Part shown: positions 22,045 to 44,389 of the stretch, one piece after another
How positions within the stretch are numbered: the first letter of the stretch is position 1
Layout of the letters: each line of letters begins with the position of its first letter
Notes under the pieces: model-generated
What the model was told of the DNA's origin: nothing
Databases searched by the model: none
What the model saw: only the letters and a program-made list of their open reading frames with translations
Translations under genes and position numbers: made by a program
From: Patiria pectinifera
Lineage: Eukaryota > Echinodermata > Asteroidea > Valvatida > Asterinidae
Assembly: GCA_029964075.1 (NCBI GenBank)
Contig: CM057135.1
Coordinates: 28,137,366 to 28,201,365, forward strand
Reading direction: 5' to 3'
Length of the DNA stretch: 64,000 bases

Positions 22045-23147
22045 ATTCTAAGGATTAGTTGTCATCATGCTGTGCCAGTATGTGTCGCATTACTATGTAG
22101 CAAATACCACAGGACCATATTGAATGCCATCTTTGATGAGATGTGATTCACAAGTTGAAAAAAAAAAACATTCATAAGAACTCCAGAAATTAATTGAAGT
22201 CGGAGTGGTGTTCTGTTCTGTATTATGGTCTCTTAGATATTTCTGCATTGCAAGTAGCTTTTCCTTTTATTTGCAGATAATTATATCTATTGAAATAACC
22301 TTGCCAAAAACAGTGTTCCTCGCTGATATTAATACCTCTTTTGTAATCTTTGGCTTTTAATATTTCTAATTTGTTTAGCATTAGTGACTTTTAATGATGT
22401 TTAGTAGTACCATATATAAAGGGTTTGTGTGACTGATGGTGAAGGTTTATTCCTTTGATATTACGATTAAGATGTAAATTTCTAGGTGTACCTGGGACTT
22501 TTTAAGAATATATCAAACATATATGAATTGTTTTAATGACAAGGGAATGCTTTTTGTACAAACTCATATGAAATATTAACCAAAAGTGTGTTACTGTATG
22601 AGTTTACTTCGAAGTAATAATATTGGTATGCATATACGTAGTTGAGTAGAATTTAACAATTTAAAATGGTACTTATATTTTTATATTATGTAACTCCAAA
22701 AAAAAAAACACACCCCCAAAACCAAAGGACGTCTAACCTTTAGTAGGAACAATATTTACAACCCAGAGCCGTTTGGGAGATTACATATCAAATTATTTCA
22801 GGATGATACAACAATTTACACCTAACTCCATCTAACTTCTGATGTGCAAGCAAGAGTCACAATTGTAGCACCAAAAAATATTTTAAAAAACAGTCAGCAA
22901 TGAAGACAAGAATAATTGTTAAAAAACTTTACGTTTGGCTTATAAAGTTGCTCTGCTTTTGCTCTTCAACATATAAAAATGTTTGTCTGAACATTTTTCC
23001 ATGTTTATGTTTGAACATTTTTCCATGTGTATGTTTCATTTAAATGGAAAAACAACTCTGAAATTGGTTTTTCATTTGGGATGCTTTGGCACCCATAGCG
23101 CACAAACGATATAGCCTGATTGACTCAAATTTGTAAAGTAATTATTA

Positions 23148-26100
23148 AGGTAAAATCACTCAAAAAAATAATTTCTTTTTCTCCAAAAATCTCAAAATCT
23201 TCAAAATTGTGCATGTTAGAGTTTTGATTGATGTTCCTATTGCATCCAGATGAATTTTTGCCTTGTTTTGAGAAAAATCCGTTTTTGGCAACATTTTGAC
23301 TAAAAATGTAAGATAAACCATAAACTAACAACCATTTGCATTTTGTTTCAATTTTGGCCAAAAAATGAAAATGCTTGAAAGTTGCTAGAAAGATGCCTAA
23401 AGGCCCTAGAAGACATTCCAACTTGATTTTAGGACAGATAAGCTATTTGAAAGGGAAATTTCGTCGAAGATTTAAGGTAAAATCACTCCAAAAATTTATT
23501 TCTTTTTCTCCAAAAATGGATGATTTTTGCCCTAATCTTCAAAATTGTGCATGTTAGAATATTGATTCTTGTTCCTATTGCATCTAGATGAATTTCAGCC
23601 TTGTTTGGAGAAAAGTCAATTTTTGGCCAAATTTGTCCAACTTGATTTTAGGACAGATGTGCTATTTGAAAGGGAAAACTCCTCAAAGATTGGAGGTAAA
23701 ATCACTCAAAAAAATTAATTTCTTTTTCTCCCAAAATGGATGGTTTTTGCCCAAATCTTCAAAATTGTGCGTGTTCGAGTATTGATTGATGTTCCTCTTG
23801 CATTCAGATGAATTTCTGCCTTGATTTGAGAAAAGTCAATTTTTGGCCAATTTTGACTAAAAATGTAAGGTTAACCCCTTGCATTTTTTTCAATTTTGGC
23901 CAAAAAATGAAAATGCTTGAAAGTTGCTAGAAAGATGCCTAAAGGCCCTAGAAGACATTCCAACTTGATTTTAGGACAGATGTGCTATTTGAAAGGGAAA
24001 ATTCATCGAAGATTTAAGGTAAAATCACTCAAAAAATTAATTTCTTTTTCTTTCAAAATTGATGACTTTTGCCTAATCTTCATAATTGTGCGTGTTCGAA
24101 TATTGATTGATGTTCCTATTGCATCTAGATGAATTGCTGCCTTGATTTGAGAAAAGTTAATTTTTGGCTAATTTTGACTAAAAATGTTAGGTTAACCCCT
24201 TGCATTTTTTTCAATTTTGGCCAAAAAATGAAAACGCTTGAAAGTCGCTAGACAGATGCCTAAAGGGCCCTAGAAGACATTCCAACTTGATTTTAGGACA
24301 GATGTGCTATTTGAAAGGGAAATTTCATCGAAGATTTCAGGAAAAATCACTCAAAAAATTAATTTCTTTTTCTCCCAAAATGGATGATTTTTGCCCAAAT
24401 CTTCAAAATTGTGCGTGTTCGAGTACTGATTGATGTTCGTCTTGCATTCAGATGAATTTCAGCCTTGATTTGAGAAAAGTCAATTTTTGGCCAATTTTGA
24501 CTAAAAATGTAAGGTTTACCCCTTGCATTTTTTTCAATTTGGGCCAAAAAATGAAAATGCTTGAAAGTTGCCAGAAAGATGCCTAAAAGCCCTAGAAGAC
24601 ATTCCAACTCGATTTTAGGACAGATGTGCTATTTGAAAGGGAAAATTCATCAAAGATTTAAGGTAAAAATCACTCAAAAAAATTAATATCTTTTTCTCCC
24701 AAAATGGATGACTTTTGCCCTAATCTTCAAAATTGTGCGTGTTCGAGTATTGATTGATGTTCCTATTGCATCTAGATGAATTTCAGCCTTGTTTGGAGAA
24801 AAGTAAATTTTTGGCCAAATTTGACTAAAAATGTAAGGTTAACCCCTTGCATTTTTTTCAATTTTGGCCAAAAAAAGAAGTGCTTGAAAGTCGCTAGACA
24901 GAAGCCTGAAGGCCCTAGAAGACATTCCAACTTGATTTTAGGACAGATGTGCTATTTGAAAGGGAAAATTCGTCGAAGATTTAAGGTAAAATCACTCAAA
25001 AAAATTGATATCTTTTTCTCCCAAAATGGATGATTTTTGCCCAAATCTTCAAAATTGTGCGTGTTCGAGTATTGATTGATGTTCCTCTTGCATTCAGATG
25101 AATTTCTGCCTTGATTTGAGAAAAGTCAATTTTTGGCCAATTTTGACTAAAAATGTAAGGTTAACCCCTTGCATTTTTTTCAATTTTGGCCAAAAAATGA
25201 AAATGCTTGAAAGTCGCTAGACAGATGCCTAAAGGGCCCTAGAAGACATTCCAACTTGATTTTAGGACAGATGTGCTATTTGAAATGGAAAATTCGTCGA
25301 AGATTTAAGGTAAAATCACTCAAAAAAATCATTTCTTTTTCTCCAAAAATGGATGATTTTTGCCCTAATCTTCATAATTGTGCGTGTTAGAGTATTGATT
25401 GATGTTCCTCTTGCATTCAGATGAATTTCTGCCTTGATTTGAGAAAAGTCAATTTTTGGCCAATTTTGACTAAAAATGTAAGGTTAACCCCTTGCATTTT
25501 TTTCAATTTTGGCCAAAAAATGAAAATGCTTGAAAGTCGCTAGACAGATGCCTAAAGGGCCCTAGAAGACATTCCAACTTGATTTTAGGACAGATGTGCT
25601 ATTTGAAGGGGAAATTTCGTCGAAGATTTAAGGTAAAATCACTCCAAAAATTAATTTCTTTTTCTCCAAAAATGGATGAGTTTTGCCCAAATCTTCAAAA
25701 TTGTGCGTGTTAGAATATTGATTGATGTTCCTCTTGCATCTAGATGAATTTCAGCCTTGTTTTGAGAAAAGTCTATTTTTGGCCAATTTTGACTAAAAAT
25801 GTAAGGTTAACCCCTTGCATTTTTTTCAATTTTGGCCAAAAAATGAAAATGCTTGAAAGTTGCTAGAAAGATGCCTAAAGGCCCTAGAAGACATTCCAAC
25901 TTGATTTTAGGAGAGATAAGCTATTTGAAAGGGAAATTTCGTCGAAGATTTAAGGTAAAATCACTCAAAAAAATTATTTCTTTTTCTCCAAAAATGGATG
26001 ATTTTTGCCCTAATCTTAAAAATTGTGCATGTTAGAATATTGATTGATGTTCCTATTGCATCTAGATGAATTTCAGCCTTGTTTGGAGAAAAGTCAATTT

Positions 26101-27425
26101 TTGGCCAATTTTGACTAAAAAGTAAGGTTAACCCCTTGCATTTTTTTCAATTTTGGCCAAAAAATGAAAATGCTTGAAAGTTGCTAGAAAGATGCCTAAA
26201 GGCCCTAGAAGACATTCCAACTTGATTTTAGGACAGATGTGCTATTTGAAAGGGAAAATTCGTCAAAGATTTAAGGTAAAATCACTCAAAAAATTAATTT
26301 CTTTTTCTCCCAAAATGGAGGATTTTTGCCCTAATCTTGAAAATTGTGCGTGTTAGAATATTGATTGATGTTCCTCTTGCATTCAGATGAATTTCAGCCT
26401 TGTTTGGAGAAAAGTCAATTTGTGGCCAAATTTGACTAAAAATGTAAGGTTAACCCCTTGCATTTTTTTCAATTTTGGCCAAAAAATGAAAATGCTTGAA
26501 AGTCGCTAGACAGATGCCTAAAGGGCCCTAGAAGACATTCCAACTTGATTTTAGGACAGATGTGCTATTTGAAAGGGAAAATTCGTCGAAGATTTAAGGT
26601 AAATTCACTCAAAAAAATTAATATCTTTTTCTCCCCAAATGGATGAGTTTTGCCCAAATCTTCAAAATTGTGCGTGTTCGAGTATTGATTGATATTCCTC
26701 TTGCATTCAGATGAATTTCTGCCTTGATTTGAGAAAAGTCTATTTTTGGCCAATTTTGACTAAAAATGTAAGGTTAACCCCTTGCATTTTTTTCAATTTT
26801 GGCCAAAAAATGAAAATGCTTGAAAGTTGCTAGAAAGATGCCTCAAGGCCCTAGAAGACATTCCAATTTGATTTTAGGACAGATGTGCTATTTGAAACAG
26901 AAATTTCGTCCAGGATTCAAGGTAAAATCACTCAAAAAATTAATATCTTTTCCTCCAAAAATGGATGATTTTTGCCCTAACCTTCAAAATTTTGCGTGTA
27001 AGAGTATTGATTGATGTTCCTCTTGCATCCAGATGAATTTCTACCTTGATTTGAGAATAGTCAATTTTTGGCCAATTTTGACTAAAAATGTAAGGTTATC
27101 CCCTTGCATTTTTTTTCAATTTTGGCCAAAAAATTAAAAATGCTTGAAATTTGCTAGAAAGATGCCTAAAGGCCCTAGAAGACATTCCAACTTTATTTTA
27201 GGACTGATGTGCTATTTGAAATGGAAATTTCGTCAGAGATTTAAGGTAAAATCACTCAAACAAATACTTTTTTTTCTCCAAAAATAGATCATTTTTTTCC
27301 AAATCTTCAAAATTGTGCGTGTTAGAGTATTGATCTATGTTCCTCTTGCATCCAGATGAATTTCTACTTTGATTTGAGAAAAGTCAATTTTTGGCCAATT
27401 TTGACTAAAAATATAAGGGCAACCC
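23148..27425. repeat. Satellite of about 321-bp units, about 13 copies
   Basis: The landmark GAAAATGCTTGAAAGT recurs about every 321-323 bases (near 23372, 23915, 24238, 24560, 24882, 25206, 25527, 25851, 26171, 26493, 26815, 27143); the first interval is longer because one unit is rearranged. Units carry CCCCTTGCATTTTTTTCAAT and GGACAGATGTGCTATTTGAA. Two variants occur, GTTGCTAGAAAG and GTCGCTAGACAG (the latter usually with AAAGGGCCCTAG), mixed along the array. Open frames of about 60 codons recur per unit, with no known homology. Confidence 0.95.
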
Positions 27426-27498
27426 CTTGCAAAAGTATCTGTACACTTACAGGAAATCGGTTCGATATAAATATTGCTTGTGGAAACTTGAGTCTTAC

Positions 27499-29244
27499 CT
27501 GTCAAGTAGGATCCATGCTGTGAATTTTCTTATACTTGCTGTGCAAAATGGAGACAGCAGACTCCATGCAGTATTCAGAAACAGGGTGCAAGAGTTCTGT
27601 TGGGCGGGACACCAAGCAAGAACCAAACATGCATCCATCAAGAGTGCCACAGACACCAACAGGCTGGCTGGCTGAGAACGAATTAGGCCTACGGCAAAGA
27701 ACAGTCAAGTAAATGTCAAAATGCACATTCAGAAATGTTAAAAGAATTCATTAAAGACAATACTTATGAGTAGGCTATTATACCTTTGGGAACATTTAAC
27801 ATAAAACCATGGCTACATTTTTCTTGGAGTCATAATTATGAGATATGTAAAAACAGTGGTGAAAAGATTTAACCATCATACCCCATGGCATCATAAACGG
27901 TGAGGAATGGAAAATGTTGGTACAACAATCAATTATCCTTGATCAGAACTATCTCACATGATACAACAACATTTGGAGGGAAGGTGGCGGGGGTGGGGAA
28001 CAGTCAGAAAATGGCTCGAGTGTGGTTCTCATTAGTAGGCCTATGACTTTGGTATACACTGTGTGAGGGACAAAATTATGCAACCCTTTTGTTTGTCTAT
28101 TTTACATAGAAGCCTAACTAGTTAAGTCTTGTATAAAACCGGATGTGTCATACGTTTATATAATTCTGGACACGGTTGCAGTTTTCAACCCCCCCCCCCC
28201 CTCCACCCCCAAAGTTTCTGTTCCGACCCATAAACGGTGGGGAATGAATCTTTCCTGAGATTTTCTGTTTTCAGAAAAGTTTCATTTTTTTCTGTACAGG
28301 CAGCGCTAAGTTTTTTTATGGCAGACCTGATAATCACTTTTACCAAGTATACTTGTGGCAGAACAGAAATTTCAAGACATAATTTTCAGGGAAATTTCAT
28401 GGAAATAACTGACATAAAAAATGCCCAAATTACTTTCTCTAGTGTTTGTAACTAGATGTGCTTAGAAAAAAAAAAAATGGGTTTGAAAATACATGTACTA
28501 TCTAAATTTGAAAGCCAAAAAGACAAAAAAAGTCGGGTTGGAAAGAATTTTGCAACCTGACGCCACTTCAGCGGTGTGCAAAGTCTTTGGAGAGTCAAGA
28601 CAATTTAAAGTATTTTCTAACAAAATTGAAAATGTTTCTCAGTCCCAGATTCATGTCTTATCATCATTTTTGCAATAAATGACCTTCATTGAGATAATAT
28701 ATGAAGAAAAAGTTTCTTCCCCCGAACTTTTCATGGAATTTAGCATGAGCCACACGGCGATGTGCAGCTGATTTTTTTAGAAATGTTGGGCTATGCTATA
28801 ATTTGAAGTTTAAAAGTGCCTTAAGATTATGAGTTCTTCCCCTATTTTTTCAAACACAATTGAAAGTGTTTCTGTTCTGTCGCATTTACGTTTGATCATA
28901 CATTGGCCACAACATCAAACTGATCACAAACATACATCATGGCACGGAATATGCACCTTGGCATGTCTGCTCAAAATGCAAAGGGGCGTGTCCTTTCGAC
29001 GATAGCTCTATGTGAAAATAAAATGGCTCACGCAACGAATTTTTGGGGCCCGAATTCTGCATACAAATGAAAGGTTGCCGACGTAAAAACACTTATACAC
29101 TTACATGTACTTACTCTTCAAGTTTTGTTCATCCTCCTCGTGCTCCACACGAAGGTTTCTGTTAGGTTTATATAGAGAATGTCCGCTACAAACGCGGAGC
29201 GGTAAACGTGGTTATCTTGTCTTGTCGTCTCGCCGCCATTTTGG
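27499..29244 (-). ncRNA. Possible spliced minus-strand transcript, unrecognised
   Basis: Minus strand: a CpG-rich promoter-like segment with CCAAAATGGCGGC (29232-29244) leads to a GTAAGTA donor after 29115. A second candidate exon, 27688 to 27499, has an acceptor with a pyrimidine-rich tract (CTGTTCTTTGCCGTAG) and a strong donor (GACAG/GTAAGAC). That exon is open for about 60 codons (GVCGTLDGCMFGSCLVSRPT...), but TGA falls just before the donor. I cannot identify a product. It may be non-coding, the end of a coding frame, or chance. Confidence 0.3.
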
Positions 29245-30589
29245 AAAGGACGCCTAGGTAGCTAGCGCGCATGCCCAAGACGCACGTGCAGCGGGGAAAC
29301 GTTCAAAATTGCATATTCCCGCTTCCCGCGCGATACCAAGGAATGGGTACGAAGTTGAACTTCTTTGTAAAATTTAATCCTTTTTTAATGGAAAGGCTTT
29401 TCTCGTGATTAAAACAAAACACTGCATTTTAAATGAAAAACCTTAATGTGGAAGTCCAGAAAAAAACCCAGACAATGCTCAGGATTAAAAGATGGGGAAT
29501 TTTTTTTGCCTATATACAAAATTAATAATCAACATTTTTTTTAGGGCAGAACAAGGTGATTTCATAATTTGTTTATGACTTACTTTTATGTAGGGTTATG
29601 GTGCAATTGCAAATGTCGAATAATTAAAATGTACTTCCACAAAATAAAAAGGATGTCTCGTGGAATCAGGAAATATGAAAGGTTTCATAAATTCTGTTTC
29701 AATCATGATAAAAAGCTCTTGATGTGTGGTGAGACAAATTACCATTAAACAGAACGAAAACAAACAAATGAATCATTTCCCATTGTTTAATTTGTTTATT
29801 TTGTACAAAAAGTTGATTTTCGACAGAGAATGGGAACAGAAGTTTAAAATTACACAATAAACAACAAAGGAGCAAACACAAAATCCAAAGACATTCTAAA
29901 TGATATCCAGTGAAGTAACTTAGGCATTTTTTTGGGTTGAAACAAGGTATTTAAACAAAGATTTTCATGCTAATGTACACTGTGTAAGACCTGAAAGTTG
30001 TTTTGCGACCCACGAATGGGGAACTTGTACGGAAATGTAGTGGAAGTTATTCCAAGTTCTGAGTGAACAAAATATTGGGGTTGCTAAAGATTAACACTTA
30101 TTATACTTATAAAGGCAATCATAAAAACGACAAACAAAATATCAGACACAAAATAGCTGTAAAGTCAATGCTTTTCTTACTTTCAATTTGCACTGGGGTT
30201 CACCATATCAATTCACCAAAAGCAAAATTTGCCAACATGAAATAAGTTGAATTAAATTCACAGTAGGTGTAAAGTTGTTCCACTTCAGTATTTTCAGCAA
30301 AAGTAAAGTTAACCCCTGTTAACACATAACCTAAATTAACAAAATACCCATACTCATAAATGTCACACTTCGAATGTTTTCACCTATCAATGCCAACAAA
30401 AAGAGATAGTACTCGACCTTATAATAATCTCAGATTTGGCTACACTTAAAACAGTCGCCGTCTTTCAGTAAAAAGACATCATGGGCATTTACTTTTTGCA
30501 ATACCGTTTATGGTTACTTGTATAAAGTAGAGTTTTGCTGAACCCCCTGCATCCATGTTTCTTTTTTCAATATTTTTGAGCCTTCTTCT
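27689..30589. other. Intergenic region left of PLRG1, mostly 3' UTR and non-coding
   Basis: No recognised exon. Contains a C-tract (28189-28213), a copy of the CAACCTGACGCCACTT repeat (28536-28720), the CpG-rich YY1-like segment at 29150-29345 and AT-rich sequence. TTTATT at 29795-29800 (AATAAA on the minus strand) could be a poly(A) signal for PLRG1. Confidence 0.45.
29195..29345 (-). promoter_or_regulatory. CpG-rich segment with YY1-like core
   Basis: A local CpG-dense stretch in AT-rich surroundings. It contains GCCGCCATTTTGG (29232-29244), which on the minus strand is CCAAAATGGCGGC, a YY1-type motif frequent at TSSs of housekeeping genes. A TATA-like TATATAG lies near 29171. No protein gene is attached, so its role is open. 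Confidence 0.4.
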
Positions 30590-42040
<11,451 letters not shown>

Positions 42041-42160
42041 GTCGCCTCGATCTCTAGGTAACAGTGCAGGCTATCAATAATATTAAGTAAAATAGACTCT
42101 AAAAATAGTCGCAAATCAGAATCTTTTCACGCGCTTTCACAAAAACATACTGTGCAAGTC

Positions 42161-42170
42161 GCCATTTTGG
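42161..42170 (-). promoter_or_regulatory. YY1-like motif upstream of PLRG1
   Basis: GCCATTTTGG (minus strand CCAAAATGGC) lies about 120 bases upstream of the PLRG1 start codon. YY1-type motifs near the TSS are common at housekeeping promoters. The TSS itself is not determined. Confidence 0.45.
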
Positions 42171-42615
42171 TTTTTTGTAACTCGATCGAATTCGTGCTGT
42201 TATCATTTATTTTATTAGCTTAAAATAATACAAATTGAAGACGAAAAAGAGACTATAAAATACATTTATGTTCCTCGTTATTTATTCAAACTATGAAATT
42301 TATTTATATATTCATATAAAACATTTAAAAAAAAATATTTTTCAACATTTTGCACGAGGCATAATTAAGTGGCACAATTGACGTCACAAGTTGCCAGGCT
42401 CTAGTGTAAACTACTTCCTTCGTCACTTAAAAAGTACCAGATAAATCGGCAAAAATACCGTTGAATTGACAAGATCGATTAGAAATGGTAAGGTTAAAGA
42501 GGGAACCCAAGTAGTACTTGTCGATAAGCCTTCTTCCGTTGAAAATGCTATTAAGTTTTCCTCGTATGCAAGGCGTGAAGCTGGTAGCCCAATTTCCGGA
42601 CAAATGTGCCTTGCA

Positions 42616-43642
42616 GGGAAACAGGTCAACTCGTACGCGAACCAACTCGTACGCGAAACAACTCGTACGCAGATTGGTCAACTCGTACGCGAGACAACTC
42701 GTACGCCAGCCAACTCGTACGCAAGACAACTCGTACGCTGACCAACTCGTATGCGAACTAACTCGTACGCCAGGCAACTCGTACGCGGACCGAAATAAGC
42801 AAATTTAAATTGAACGATGTTTACGATCGACAAAAGTTTACCCCAAAACACACCCCAAAGTTTTCGATTTATCACAGTACACAGTACGATTGTATGACTG
42901 AATAACTATGATTGTAGCCATATGTATTTTCAACAGTTTAAATTCCATAAATGCAACGATGTCAAGTTCAAAAGTTTCAATGATACAAAAAAACATGATC
43001 CATTTTAATTGCGACCCATGTGTAGTGCAAATAAATGCTGCGGCATGCGCTTCCAACCACGCAGCTAGTGTGGAGAATTTGTCAAGACGTACAACGATTT
43101 GATTTACACATAGCGCGGGGCCACTATAGCAATGTATTGTTGGAAGTCTACAAATGCAGCGGACATTATACGATTTAAATTCTCACTACGTGGCAATATC
43201 TTGTCGTATAGCGTACGGTGTGAGCCAGGATCAGACATCGACAGTGTGCGAGTGGTCCGGGAAAACAAATCATAACTTTTTTGTTATGAGCAAAAAAAGC
43301 TGATTTAAAACTGAACTAATTGGGACCACTCAGTAACACAAAATTATCCCCTTAACTTAAGAAAAAAAGAATGTGCCGGACAACTGACCGACCCTAATTC
43401 CCTACACGCCCGAACCAACGGTTTCAGTCTAGTCTATACTCACGCGTACGAGTTGGCTCGCGCACGAGTAGGTCCGCGTACGAGTTATCACGCGTACGAG
43501 TTGGCCCGTGTACGAGTAGGTCCGCGTACGAGTTATCACGCGTACGAGTTGGCCCGCGTACGAGTTTGTCCGTGTACGAGTTGTCCTGCGTACGAGTTGG
43601 TCACGTACGAGTTGGCTCGCGTACGAGCTGACCTGTATTCCC
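42616..43642. mobile_element. Foldback element with arms made of CGTACG-containing repeats
   Basis: A 5-bp duplication TTGCA flanks it (42611-42615 and 43643-43647). Ends: GGGAAACAGGTCAACTCGTA and, inverted, CGTACGAGCTGACCTGTATTCCC. Each arm (about 42616-42790 and 43442-43642) is a tandem array of 16-18-base units, ACTCGTACGCGAACCA and variants, about ten per arm, in opposite orientation. The centre is about 650 bases of unrelated non-coding sequence. Confidence 0.85.
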
Positions 43643-44389
43643 TTGCAGTGTGACAGAGCGTGATGGTGTGACCATGGAGGAAGTCTATTCCTTCCTCCAT
43701 GGTGTGACTGACAATATGATTTATGGTATAAAACAACCTAGGCGTATGCCTTCTCTCAGATCTAGGTCACAACTTGGTAAATGATACTTTGATAGGCCTG
43801 ACTTACAAAAGAAGTTGATAATGTAGACATGGTTCTTTTTTTGTCATCAATTCTGACACGACTAAGTTTCAGTAGGCTAAAGCAAAGCCAGAATTAAGTG
43901 TGGCCTAAATTAAATATCATAGGCAGCTAAAAAGAGCCATAGGCCTAATAATCGGCCAAGGCCTAGTCCTAAATGTTAAGATTAACAACTTTTAGGGCCT
44001 GCTACCAAAAATTCAATTAGGAGTCCCCATTTTCAGATTACAATTTCCATCGAAGTCAAGATTGTAAATGACATGTAAATGTTGAAGAATCAATAAATTC
44101 TTACATTGAAAAAAAAACAAACAAAGATTTTAATTGAAATATTTTAATTGAAAAAGAAAAAGACAGCGCATTATAAAACTGGTGCAACACTAATGTAGCT
44201 GTCATATAACAAAAGGGTTATGTGTAAACAGGTAGGTATGATTCTTTGATGTTTTAGTTACTTTGGATTTCCATTTTTAACTTGCTCTTGACTCTTGACA
44301 CTTTTTTGTGCCAAACAGTATATTGATCCATATCAGCACTGATTAATTGTGTATTAAGTCATTGTTTGTTCATTCTCTCTCCTATGTAG

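Larger units (their letters stand above)
20988..23147. other. Intergenic / 3' UTR of gene 1, no coding signal
   Basis: After the 33-bp minisatellite the sequence is AT-rich, with a MITE (21778-22044) and simple repeats (GA tract near 21569). No exon with conserved protein sequence or good paired splice sites was seen. The first part is probably the gene's 3' UTR; no strong AATAAA was fixed. Confidence 0.5.
42041..44389. other. Intergenic region between head-to-head PLRG1 and kinesin
   Basis: Holds the PLRG1 promoter region, the 1027-bp foldback element (42616-43642), a 12-bp-stem hairpin (CCATGGAGGAAG ... CTTCCTCCATGG, about 43672-43703) and AT-rich sequence. The first coding exon of the kinesin must lie here or be very short; I could not fix it. 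Confidence 0.5.

Noticed and set aside
23375-27014. Family of 60-residue proteins in the satellite
   Set aside because: Open frames recur because the DNA repeats; frames on both strands are open and no signal of selection is visible by eye.
42427-42808. Open frames of about 90-116 codons with TSCLAYEL / NSYARQLVR repeats
   Set aside because: They are translations of the 16-18-base arm repeats of the foldback element, open on both strands.
43672-43790. First coding exon of the kinesin starting at ATGGAGGAAG
   Set aside because: The ATG has a good context, but it lies in a hairpin and the only donor (GTAAATGA) gives the wrong phase for the exon at 44390.
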